DNA from: Owenia fusiformis
Lineage: Eukaryota > Annelida > Polychaeta > Sabellida > Oweniidae
Assembly (NCBI GenBank): GCA_903813345.2
Contig: CAIIXF020000003.1
Coordinates: 6,969,815-7,033,814, forward strand
DNA: 64,000 bases
Direction: 5' to 3'
The translations under genes were made by a program, and so were the position numbers. Under the pieces are notes generated by a model. The model saw only the letters and a program-made list of their open reading frames with translations. It was not told where the DNA came from and made no database searches. This document shows positions 55,801-64,000 of the stretch, piece by piece (the stretch's first letter is position 1; the number at the start of each line of letters is the position of its first letter).

Positions 55801-58800
55801 TGCCTTGGACTGTAGGTAAGTACACGTTTACTTCGGAATAGTGCGTGATTATGGTAGCATACTTATGAGTTTATAAAATGCCGGGTCATGTGAGTTAAAA
55901 TAAGCGCTAAATTCATCATTATCACACTGTCGCTTGGAGTGATCTGGTGGAACGTCGGTTTGGCGGTCACGAATGTTGCGGGAAGTCATGTGACGCAAAT
56001 AAATAGCTAATCTTTCTTTTGGAACATTATTCTGTTATACAGACTCCCTACTTTCAGCGGCATTTGGGTTCCCAGCTGTGAGAAGGGCTTCTCATAGCTG
56101 GGGGCCAAAACGCTGCTAAAACGAGGGACTCTTTACAATAAAGCAATGCACCGACAGAAAAAAAACGGTGCAGTATGAGACTCGTAATCCTTGATTTTTT
56201 AAACATCTGGTAGGTCAAAAATTCAAATTAACGGTCGAAGTTGGTACCGCGTGCGTCTGAGAAATACCAATGTGAATGTTATGGCCATGGAAGGAATAAT
56301 AAAAACTAGTTCAACTAGAACTTGCCACCATAGAATATCCCGATTGTAAGAAAATCGGTCCCAGTCAAGAAACATCCATGGACAACTTTAAACTTCATGT
56401 TTTGCTAACGTTTTGCCTAAAAAAGACGATGCATAAAATGGTCAATAATAAAAAATAATTGTTAGCTTAATCCATGGGCTTCAATTATTAATTCTGGTTG
56501 AAAGTCCATGCTTATTCCAATTTTTTTTTCCAAATTATCTACTGATGTTGTTTGTCTCAGAAATATGAATGAATATGTACTATACTTTTACAGCTGATAT
56601 CATTTTAGGGCTAATAAATATGTCCAGTAGAAAATGGAAATACAAACTACCATATTTCGTTAATGGAGAATACATATTGAACCAGAACACATTTATTCCA
56701 AAAGTATCTTTCTTTTCCTTTACTGACAGATTTCCTCTTTTGGGAAGACTGTTAAACTTTCCCCTCTCTGCACTCATTCCCCTCTCCTTTCGTTCCTTTG
56801 TCAAAAGACGATGCATAAAAATGGCCATTTATAAAAAAAATTATTCCAAACTATTTTTTGCAGAAATATCTCTCAATGTTTTCCTCTCAGAAATGTGACA
56901 AAATTTGTTACTAAACAGCCGAGAACATTTGTAAGGCTAATAACTATATTGTATTGTATGTCTTATATTGTAACGTATTGTATTCTATACCACTTATATA
57001 AGAGAATTACAATTAATTGTACACAATAAATAGGAGTAAGAAATAGAAAAAATGCATCGCTTAATTGAAAGCCCATGGATACATGGAATGGATAATTACA
57101 CAGCTTTCAATGCAAGATCGTCATTTATATATTTTACAATCAAATTGATCACCCTTGGTATACGCAGCTAACGAAAATTGACCGGTACGGGTCAAAAGCT
57201 GGACCGGTACGGGTTAACGGTTTTATTTGAATTTAAAACAGCCATAACTTGCTCAATATTGACTTCCTCGTGTCTAATTTGAAATATATGATGCCTTCCG
57301 ATGCTTTTAAGTACCCCAATTTTTTGCAGATTTTTAAACGGACCAAAACTCTAAATGCGCATTTATGCTCTTTTCTCTCGAGAACGACTGTCTCATTTTC
57401 ACGATAACTTTTATTAAGTACTTCTAACATATAAAATCTATTTTTCCCTATCTAGGTATGATTTAAATGACATGCTATTTACATCTTGTGAGTTTCAATG
57501 ACGCGCGTTTGATTTTATAAAAAATGCCAAACTTTGTGACAAAGAATTTCATCAGCTATTGCCCCGAACCGGTCCGTCTTCTCGCTGCAAGCAGATTGCC
57601 CCGAACCGGTCCGTCTTCTCGCTGCAAGCAGGAGGAAATTCTTTGTCACAAAGTTTGGCATTTTTTATAAAATCAAACGCGCGTCATTGAAACTCACAAG
57701 ATGTAAATAGCATGTCATTTGCATCATACCTTGATGGGGAAAAATAGATCTTATATGTTAGAAGTACTAAATAAAAGTTATCGTGGAAATGAGACAGTCG
57801 TTCTCGAGAGAAAAGAGCATAAATGCGCATTTAGAGAGTTTTGGTCCGTTTAAAAATCTGTAAAAATATATACAAGCCAGTGTATTTAAAAAAGACGCTG
57901 CATTCTTTAAATGCATTTGCAGATTTTGTAATGATTCTGTCACTAATGCTTGCTAAAGGTTCATCTAAGTATTTACGCAAGGTTCGTTTAGTTACTTAAT
58001 CAGCGGAGCCTATTTAAACATCGCATAAATCAACATATCGATGGGAATATGGGGAATATATCTAAAGTGAACTTTCTTAGTAGTGTTTATAAAATAGTGT
58101 TTTCCGCGTTGTGACCTAAAAAGCAAACCTTTTGGATCTCTGGATCAGTAGTCATTAAGGTGTGATGAATCTAAAAGAAGAATTTTTAATTTATAACCTC
58201 AACGGAATTTAATGCAGACTGTAGATGATAAACTAACATGATAAAATGTACAAAATTAATTCTGAATTAACCTATTATTGATTTCTATCAACATGTTTAC
58301 TAAAAAAAACTTTCTTCTCTACAGAGAGCGACAGTGAAAACGAGGCTGTGCTCGAGCCATCTCCACCCAAACGGAAATCCGTTAGAAGGGGTAAGACATG
58401 CATGATCGATAAATTTAAAAAAGAACTATTCTTTTTAATTTCTACCGTTTGAAATAAAGCAATGATAAGTATTGTAGTTGACAAACTAACAAAATGAAAT
58501 GCATGACTGATACTAGATAGAGTAATTAATAATACAATTCTTTCAATTTAATAATGAGCGTGAAACAATAGAGACGTGTAAAAGACATCAAGATATTTCA
58601 AAGAGCATGAATTTAAGTATTGACTTTAGAAACCTGGAACCTTCTAGGACCCCCGTTTATGTTTGTAATTTCAAAATCGTATCAATATAAAAATTGAAAT
58701 CCTTTATTACCTCTACGTTAAGAACTCTGTATTTTTTCAGGTGTGGAGAGAGCCTCTGCTCGAAGGCGTGCAGCAGTAGCACTAGCTAATGTTCATTTGG

Positions 58801-61800
58801 GTAAGACCAACAAATAGACTTCACTTGACTCATTATGTTTGAAGTCTAATTTTCATATGATTGCACTTCGTAGTCATGCTTAGCTTGTTCCCATGGCTTG
58901 TTTAAAGAGGTAATTTGTTCGAATTAGAGAACTCTTTGTTCGAATAAGAGAACAGTTTCAATATAAATGTACTTGTTATTCTGCATTTTATCTCAGTTAA
59001 CTTGGTATTCTGGATTTACAGCTAGTGATAGTAGTGACGATGAAGTGCAACCGCATCCACCAACCGCTCAAAAGAAAAGAGATGCACGGCGAGGTAAATC
59101 AACATAAGCATATTCTTTGTAGATACATTCAAATTCTTGAGTTTATCTTTAAATGCACATAAGTCATCGCCAAAGGAAATATAATTCGTTCTCAGTGTTG
59201 CATATATTTTTGACCATATAGAATAAGAATAAACCAATACATATGTATATGATTCCACAAATGTCATGGTGGTGATCATTCTATTTAGACCACAAACACA
59301 TTCTTCAATATATTCCCATTCAAAAGGGTGTACAGTGGCTTTACTTGTACTTACATCTTTGAGTATCAACTAAATGTACACTCCCCTTCCTAAGTTTGGC
59401 AACTGGGAGCTCTCATTTGATAGCCAAGTGATCTAAAGGGAAATTTCCGGTTGTCAAACTAATGGAGAGGAGTGTACTTTCACAGAAGTTACATGAAAAA
59501 CCAAATGATACTTTGCAGGAAGCGCATCCAGAGTAAGCAGAAAGGGTGCTGATTCACAAGGTAAGAAATGCATGTAATTAAATGTTTTTTTAGATTTTAT
59601 GACTGTTTTAACATCTAGTTCACTCACAATCTTATGCACTACATGTAAGTGAGTCTAAGGTGTCCTATTTTAAGAGATATTGCAACCTACAATGACATCA
59701 TCATCTATAACCAATAATATATGATAGCTTCTCTCTTATTCTATTGGAAAGGTCTGTTGCTTTTTGTTCCAGAGGCCCCAGACAGGAGAAATGTTGTGCC
59801 TATACCACCTCCAATGAAGAAGAAGCCTGTTCAAACAGCTGGTAAGAAATCAAATGAAGCATTTACTATCCCAAAGAATTCAAGAGGGATATAGTGAAGT
59901 TGTCAATCCATTTATTTATCTGTCCGTCTGTCTTCATACTCGTTTCCCAGTTTGATTTTCAATCATGATATGAAAACATCATACCTTGGAAATCCAAGAT
60001 GTCTGTCTTGGCGATAACTTAAATTTCAATTGTCAATTGAAAATGGCAACTATTTTTCTAATATCCAATTTATGTTGTTTTTCAGAAGAGAGGGAGAAAG
60101 TCAAACAAGACTACCAGTTTGCCAAAGCAGAAAGAGGTAGCTTAAAAACCTTATGTATATATCTGATAATAAATTGATATGTCTGACCAAATATGAAAGA
60201 AATATATAATTCATTAAAATTATTAAAAACATGTAAGATGTTACCAGTTTAAGCACCAGCTGGCTTATTCGAAGAAGTGTTTTTGAAATAATTTCATAAA
60301 TAGATTATACACGTTTGTTTATTTTTTTATTTTGCTGTTTTACTTGCTTAAATTTGTTTTTTACTTACAGCATTTCAACTAAGAAAACTCAGGAATGCCG
60401 TCTTCAGTAAAGGTAAGAATAATACATACACTACAATAATTATATATCGTATACTATATTACAAAAAATGTTTTATAATTAGATTGGCTAAAAGGAATTT
60501 ACTTTCAATGCAAAATATGAATGTCAGAAACAATGATTATTGAAATAAATAGCAAATTCTTTTCAAAATATGTATGCTCTTAATTTAAAATTACTTATTA
60601 TGATTGCTAAACTTATATCACAGAGTTACACTGTGATTCAATGCTTATATTGATGTAATCGATTCACATCACCAGATTGATCATGGTGGTTTCAACCTTT
60701 TGTGCCTCTGCAGTATGATGTCCACTACTGCTCCAAGTAAAACTTCAAATATGTTTGTAAAATATCTGGGTTTGTTTTGCTTCTTTCTTCATTTGTTTGT
60801 TAGCTTTATGTTTGTTTGTTTGTTTGTTTGTTTTGCTGTTGGTTTGTTAGCAGGTAATGGTATAAAATATAGTGTACTCAACTTCAGTTATGTTCACAGT
60901 TAGATAGGGCTAGCCCAGCTTTGATGAGTTGGACTCTCCATTAAGTCAAGTGTTCACAAACATCAGTCTTAGAAAAATCGGTGATATTTAAAGCTATGGT
61001 TGGATTAATGTGCCTTGTATGCATTCCACAATAACATACACAAATATGGTCATTAGCACTCAAATGTATACAAGAACTTTTCTATAGTTTGTGTTAATTG
61101 ACCTTTGAATTAATAATACCTTTTTATGCTTTAAGAGAGGGAAAAAAGAAAGGCCAGTAGTGAAAGATCAGGTGAGTTTGCGTTATAAATTGTATTTATT
61201 AATTAAGGTAGTAATACACTGGCAAAATATGGTTCCATTTATTAACACAGGAGCAGTCATTTGACAAGTCTTCAACTTATGACCTTGAAAGTTTATGACA
61301 TCACACTTAGGGAAAATAAGTATTTTAGCTGACATAAATGTATCACCTTGATGTATTCAATTACCAGTATGTACTACTTGGTTATGTCATTTTAACTGTA
61401 TCCATTGTTGCACTTGTTTTTATAATTAAAGGGGCAACATGGCCTGTAGAGAGAAAATAGCAAAATTATCAATGCAACATTTGGCTTAACATCTTCTTTG
61501 ACATACCTAAGTATTTTCTTAAAATGTATGGATAAACTATCAATTTCAGCATTTAAGCTTCAAAAAGGGGAAATCCACTATTATATTTTTAAGATACACC
61601 ATGTTTTAAGAGGAATATCAGCTGAAATAATGTTCATCCAGCATGTCCAGGGGGTTTCTTTGTAGATAAGGAAAATATATGTTAGTCCTGATGAAATATC
61701 CAAACTTGAATATATTTTGACACTGGTCCATGATCGTTGAGTGGCTCCTTTGCACTAATTGTTGCACCTTTAAGAGGATGAAAAACTCACAAAGATGAAA

Positions 61801-63473
61801 AATGTCTCTGATGGGCAATGTGTATATGTACATTGCCATGCTTAGCATGAGTAAATAAAACTGTTTAAAATGCATTACATAATCTACATCTAGGACTAAA
61901 TATAATGTGATATGTTATTTACAGAGAATGACCGAAGGCCACTAACTCGTGCAAAACAAGACAAGCCTTTGTTGAGAGTGGCAGAAGAGGGTAAGAATGC
62001 TGTTTTTGAAAAACAAAGTACTAGTAGTAAGAGAGTTTCCAAATGATACTGTAAAACACATAGATTTAAAATTCTATTGTGTGAGCTATTGAAAAATTGT
62101 GAAAACATGAGAAGAGTATGCAAAAAACAAATGTAAAAATCTGTGAATATTGCTCAAAAGAATTCAATGTTTTACAGTAACCTTTTTGAATTACTAAAGT
62201 AAATGGATATACTCAATTGAAATTTTCTTAACTCTGCCCAAACCATTCTAAGTTCAACTGAATTTTAAAGAATCTTAAATGATTATCCCAAAAACTGTAA
62301 ATACAGAGTGTGGGTAAATTAAATTGATGTACTGTATAACAATGGTGAGATATTCAACTCAAGTGAGGACATACAGATGTACTATTGTATGTCCTCACTA
62401 AAGTTAAACATCACACCAATGTTATGCATTTTGGAACATCCTGTTTAACATGGGTGAGGTAACACATTTTATTTTTATTTTTTCAGAGAAGGCAATAACA
62501 AAGCCACCTGAATGCATGTTTCCGAAGATAAATGCAAGGACTGTGAAAATAGGTATAAATATAAAGAATTTGGCATTTGTATATACGAGAAAGATCATCT
62601 AAACCTTCTTGAATATGAGAAAGATCGTCATTCTTGAATATGGGAAAGATCATCATTCTTGAATGTGGGAAAGATCATCATTCTTGAATATGGGAAAGAT
62701 CATCATTCTTGAATGTGGGAAGCATCACCATTCTTGAATATGGGAAAGATCATCATTCTTGAATGTGGGAAAGATCATCATTCTTGAATATGGGAAAGAT
62801 CATCATTCTTGAATATGGGAAACATCATCATTCTTGAATATGGGAAAGATCATCATTCTTGAATATGGGAAAGATCATCATTCTTGAATGTGGGAAAGAT
62901 CATCATTCTTGAATATGGGAAAGATCGTCATTCTTGAATATGGGAAAGATCATCATTCTTGAATATGGGAAAGATCATCATTCTTGAATATGGGAAAGAT
63001 CATCATTCTTGAATATGGGAAAGATCATCATTCTTGAATATGGGAAAGATCATCATTCTTGAATATGGGAAACATCATCATTCTTGAATATGGGAAACAT
63101 CATCATTCTTGAATATGGGAAACATCACCATTCTCCATTGTATTGATTATTTGAAATAAATTTGCATAATGTATAAAAAGAACCTTCCTTGATGAGCTTT
63201 GATAATTCTTCTCCATGTTTTGACTCAATAAGAATGATCAAAGCCTCATTAACAATTAACAATCCCAGTTGAAGAGAAGTAGTTACATAATTGATATTTT
63301 ATCAGTACACCTGCTGATCTTGCTTGATGTGAATTTTTTATGTTATTTTTTAGCAATAGACGGGTATTATCCATCTAACCCGTTGAGAACATCACATGCA
63401 CCACAACCGCCAGCTCGCCCTCAAATACGGCCAAAGTCTAGCTTCCCTAGGCAAAGACAAGGACAGGCAAAAG
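46225..63473 (+). CDS. modular gene of short phase 1-1 exons, family unknown
   Basis: Twenty internal exons lie here: 46225-46296, 46818-46877, 48601-48666, 48892-48960, 49453-49569, 49786-49854, 50264-50380, 50598-50666, 51101-51220, 58325-58390, 58741-58800, 59022-59093, 59519-59560, 59773-59841, 60086-60136, 60371-60412, 61136-61171, 61925-61990, 62487-62552 and 63354-63473. Each is a multiple of three (36-120 nt), begins after AG, and ends in a lone G before GTAAG-type donors. Junction codons are therefore always GNN (Asp, Ala, Glu or Gly). Any exon can be skipped in frame. The peptides are charged and low-complexity, without signal peptide or known domain. Five candidate first exons (41271, 44020, 53499, 53843, 55815) also end in phase 1. 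It may be one gene with internal promoters or two tandem genes. The end lies outside the window. Confidence 0.7.
47149..47233. mobile_element. TACCCTGCGTGCAG element, 85-bp copy
   Basis: Third copy of the family at 22817. It shares GACGAAGCTCTCTTTTA and the AATGCAAAGGGTA end. A (TATTG)n microsatellite grows directly from its right end. Confidence 0.7.
47232..47275 (+). repeat. (TATTG)n microsatellite
   Basis: About eight GTATT units start at the terminal GGGTA of the preceding element. Confidence 0.95.
47584..48560 (-). mobile_element. degenerate Tc1/mariner-superfamily transposon
   Basis: The ends AGGGTGTCTCAAAAAATGTA and TACATTTTTTGAGACACTCT are inverted, and similarity continues about 115 bp inward at each side (to 47700 and from 48440). 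TA lies next to both ends. On the minus strand near 47900-47960 the interior reads PPYSPDLTAYTFFL, a stop, then GFL. This is the decayed SPDL...FFLWG motif of DDE transposases, so the copy is dead. It lies in the intron ending 40 bp before exon C. Confidence 0.75.
48601..48666 (+). CDS. modular gene, exon C
   Basis: 66 nt, phase 1-1, encoding DSSCSDDETERADESLAAYM and RR. The acidic Ser-rich start matches exon A, and exon L more weakly. Confidence 0.7.
48892..49569 (+). CDS. modular gene, two-exon unit copy 1 (exons D, E)
   Basis: Exon D (69 nt) encodes AQELEQLELEATVNI followed by REEDLPQR, short and probably helical. Exon E (117 nt) encodes AIDGYHPSNPLRTTHAPQPP and then a basic ARSQSRPKTSFPKQRQ segment. 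A foldback (49249-49381) lies in the intron between them. Confidence 0.75.
49249..49381. repeat. intronic foldback, copy 1
   Basis: CGAATTCAATTACC at 49249 is inverted at the end, and most of the 133 bp pairs (GGATTAACCCATTT against the GCGAGTTAATCC side). Shorter relatives lie at the same place in the next two unit copies. Confidence 0.75.
49786..50380 (+). CDS. modular gene, two-exon unit copy 2 (exons F, G)
   Basis: Exons of 69 and 117 nt, nearly identical to D and E. F has AQQLEKLELEATVNIGEED and G has ATDGYHQSNLLRTTRAPQPP. Introns are also similar, so this is a recent tandem duplication of about 811 bp. Confidence 0.75.
50102..50206. repeat. intronic foldback, copy 2
   Basis: ATCAACCGCCGGATGAGTTAAC pairs with GTTAATCATTCAGCCGGCAGTTGA. 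The 105-bp element resembles 49249-49381. Confidence 0.65.
50598..51220 (+). CDS. modular gene, two-exon unit copy 3 (exons H, I)
   Basis: H (69 nt) matches F except for two codons. I (120 nt) encodes AIDGNYASNPLRTTHAPQPP and ends in QRQEQIG, one codon longer than E and G. Exon T at 63354 is closest to this version in length and ending. Confidence 0.75.
50938..51043. repeat. intronic foldback, copy 3
   Basis: AATTCAACCGGATGAGTTAAC and GAGTTAATCCAACAGCCGGC...TTGAATT pair at the ends. Same position relative to the 3' exon of the unit as copies 1 and 2. Confidence 0.65.
51308..51404 (+). repeat. 48-bp direct duplication
   Basis: Two copies starting CGAGTCGCACAATGCCCC at 51308 and 51356, within a region rich in GCCCCAT and GTCCCA motifs that continues to about 51710. 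Confidence 0.9.
51411..53410. other. long intron or spacer between exon block 1 and the next first exons
   Basis: About 2 kb with no recognisable exon of the phase 1-1 type. It holds a poly-T/poly-G tract at 52598-52620 and AT-rich DNA. Confidence 0.45.
53420..53499 (+). promoter_or_regulatory. first-exon cassette 3, partial
   Basis: TATTTCCACAATTAAAGCTGCGAATATCCAGAGC resembles the 100 bp before first exon 4. ATG-CAT-TGG-GTT-G (53487-53499, MHWV) ends at GTAAGT in phase 1. There is no CRE upstream, so this may be a truncated or inactive copy. Confidence 0.45.
53661..53843 (+). promoter_or_regulatory. promoter/first-exon cassette 4
   Basis: ATATTTCC (53661), ATTTGACTTTTACAC, CRE TGACGTCA at 53719-53726, then ATG at 53828. 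The exon encodes MPWVI and ends at 53843 in phase 1 before GTAAGT. It is about 75% or more alike, by eye, to cassette 5 over the segment from the CRE to the ATG. Confidence 0.6.
54180..55600. other. no exon seen
   Basis: Spacer between cassettes 4 and 5. It contains a CT-rich tract at 55060-55120. No phase 1-1 exon or familiar element was found. Confidence 0.4.
55663..55815 (+). promoter_or_regulatory. promoter/first-exon cassette 5
   Basis: AATATTTCC (55663), ATTTGATTTTTATAC, CRE TGACGTCA at 55706-55713, then CATCACAACCAAAC as in cassette 4. ATG at 55800 gives MPWTV and ends at 55815 in phase 1 before GTAAGT. Confidence 0.6.
56025..56250. mobile_element. second copy of the 39595 foldback family
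   Basis: The centre GTGAGAAGG-GCTTCTCAT has arms AGCGGCATTTGGGTTCCCAG and CTGGGGGCCAAAACGCTGCT. The right flank shares GGTGCAGTATGAGACTC and AATTCAAATTAACGGTCG with 39880-39930. The left arm is shortened. Confidence 0.7.
57327..57860. repeat. long inverted repeat with duplicated 37-bp loop
   Basis: Arms 57327-57550 and 57635-57860 (about 225 bp each) are close inverted copies, for example CAGATTTTTAAACGGACC against GGTCCGTTTAAAAATCTG. The spacer holds two exact 37-bp direct repeats beginning ATTGCCCCGAACCGGTCCG (57558-57594 and 57595-57631). It lies between first exon 5 and exon J, so a transcript would fold into a long hairpin. Confidence 0.9.
58325..59093 (+). CDS. modular gene, exons J, K and L
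   Basis: J (58325-58390, 66 nt): ESDSENEAVLEPSPPKRKSV. K (58741-58800, 60 nt): GVERASARRRAAVALANVHL. L (59022-59093, 72 nt): ASDSSDDEVQPHPPTAQKKR. The 66-60-72 order mirrors C-B-A lengths, and J and L share the acidic Ser start with A and C. Confidence 0.7.
59519..60412 (+). CDS. modular gene, exons M to P
   Basis: M (59519-59560, 42 nt): GSASRVSRKGADSQ. N (59773-59841, 69 nt): EAPDRRNVVPIPPPMKKKPV. O (60086-60136, 51 nt): EEREKVKQDYQFAKAER. P (60371-60412, 42 nt): AFQLRKLRNAVFSK. All are phase 1-1 with GTAAGA or GTAGCT donors. N has a proline/lysine pattern loosely like PEVK exons. O and P are predicted helical. Confidence 0.68.
61136..62552 (+). CDS. modular gene, exons Q, R and S
   Basis: Q (61136-61171, 36 nt, the smallest): EREKRKASSERS. 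R (61925-61990, 66 nt): ENDRRPLTRAKQDKPLLRVA. S (62487-62552, 66 nt): EKAITKPPECMFPKINARTV. Phase 1-1 throughout. The Q acceptor (GCTTTAAG) is weak. Confidence 0.62.
62573..63136 (+). repeat. 25-bp tandem array in the last intron
   Basis: About 22 copies of ATCATCATTCTTGAATATGGGAAAG with few changes (ATATGGG/ATGTGGG, AAAGATC/AAACATC). Exon T follows 217 bp downstream. Confidence 0.95.
63354..63473 (+). CDS. modular gene, exon T
   Basis: 120 nt, phase 1-1, encoding AIDGYYPSNPLRTSHAPQPP and then ARPQIRPKSSFPRQRQ. It is clearly homologous to exons E, G and I 12-14 kb upstream and has the same GTAAC-type donor. No partner of the 69-nt D/F/H exon was found before it. Confidence 0.75.
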
Positions 63474-63479
63474 GTAACA

Positions 63480-64000
63480 CACGACTTTGACCATCAACCT
63501 TTAGGAAAGCCAATGAACTAATGAAAGATCAAATTCCATATGGCGCAAATATTGCCTGTTGTCTTGACAGACAAATTTTCTTGAAATGTTGTTCACCTCT
63601 TACATCTGCCCCTAATGTTGATAGTTTTTTCAAGTTACTTCATGGGAATAAATACAAATTGTACATGTATGTAAATGCTTAGTTATACAACAAGTGTTCA
63701 TACCATAAAAAATAAATTTCAAATTCATATTTACTAACAAATCGTGTTAAGGATCAGTCTTTGCTGTTTATTTGCCTTTGTTTCAATTTTGAACTTCTTA
63801 TCTCCCTAAGTGCTCTAAGAAGGTTACAAATGTTAGCAAACTGCTTCAAGTTTTGATGTTTCCAGAAAATAAAATTTATACCAAAGCATTTATTTAGTCA
63901 CAAATCATTATTATGAATTAGAATCATTTTTGGGTTGATATAGGAACAAAATGTACTTAGTATCCTTTTAAAATTCTCTTTGTATTGTTTGTATTATTTT
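63480..64000. other. start of next intron
   Basis: No further exon is seen before the window ends. The text just after exon T resembles 51770-51800 (CATATGGTGCAAATATTGCCTGTTG), showing that the duplication that made exon T included downstream intron. Confidence 0.5.

Noticed and set aside
60843-60855. Possible 3-nt phase 1-1 microexon (TTTGTTAG-CAG-GTAATG)
   Set aside because: Borders would fit the modular gene, but a 3-nt exon cannot be distinguished from chance without transcripts.
60700-60903. Extra exon at TGCCTCTGCAG-TATGATG
   Set aside because: A good acceptor, but the phase required by the modular gene meets TGA at once.

Overview
The window is nuclear DNA of an invertebrate animal. 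It is AT-rich, has GT-AG introns, carries metazoan genes (syntrophin, MCM4, mitochondrial malonyl-CoA transacylase, a Golgi fucosyltransferase) and is crowded with short tandem arrays and small DNA-transposon relics. A marine lophotrochozoan (mollusc, brachiopod or similar) fits best, but the phylum cannot be fixed from the sequence. There are no rRNA or tRNA genes, CRISPR arrays or operons.

Layout. 1-3609: a 72-bp satellite of 50 copies without a single length change. 5118-10596 (+): the last exons of a syntrophin, with a probable in-frame cassette exon at 6391-6495 and a hAT-type element (8255-9106) in an intron. 10900-15288: gene-poor DNA. 15289-25030 (-): the complete MCAT gene in five exons. 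Its longest intron carries a complete alpha-1,3-fucosyltransferase gene on the opposite strand (17882-19937). Next to MCAT exon 2, part of that exon is amplified as a 96-bp tandem array. MCAT and MCM4 (27846-35675, +, sixteen coding exons) are divergent, with ETS, YY1 and E2F-like motifs between them. 37319-38650 (-): an intronless secreted protein resembling cephalotoxin/rapunzel-like proteins. 38890-45255: small transposons and foldbacks.

41115-63473 (+) holds the most unusual system. At least twenty very short exons (36-120 nt) were found, every one a multiple of three and every one phase 1-1, so any combination can be joined in frame. They encode charged, Ser/Asp/Glu-, Pro- and Lys/Arg-rich low-complexity peptides. 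They lie downstream of five short ATG-containing first exons, each ending in phase 1 at a splice donor. Four of these first exons sit 90-110 bp downstream of a perfect TGACGTCA site in related flanking DNA. One two-exon unit is triplicated (48892-51220), and a relative of its second exon recurs at 63354. This looks like a modular, alternatively initiated and probably alternatively spliced gene or tandem gene pair. I do not recognise its family, and it continues beyond the window.

The assigned genes work separately: syntrophin in the dystrophin scaffold, MCAT in mitochondrial fatty-acid synthesis, the fucosyltransferase in Golgi glycosylation, and MCM4 in the replicative helicase.
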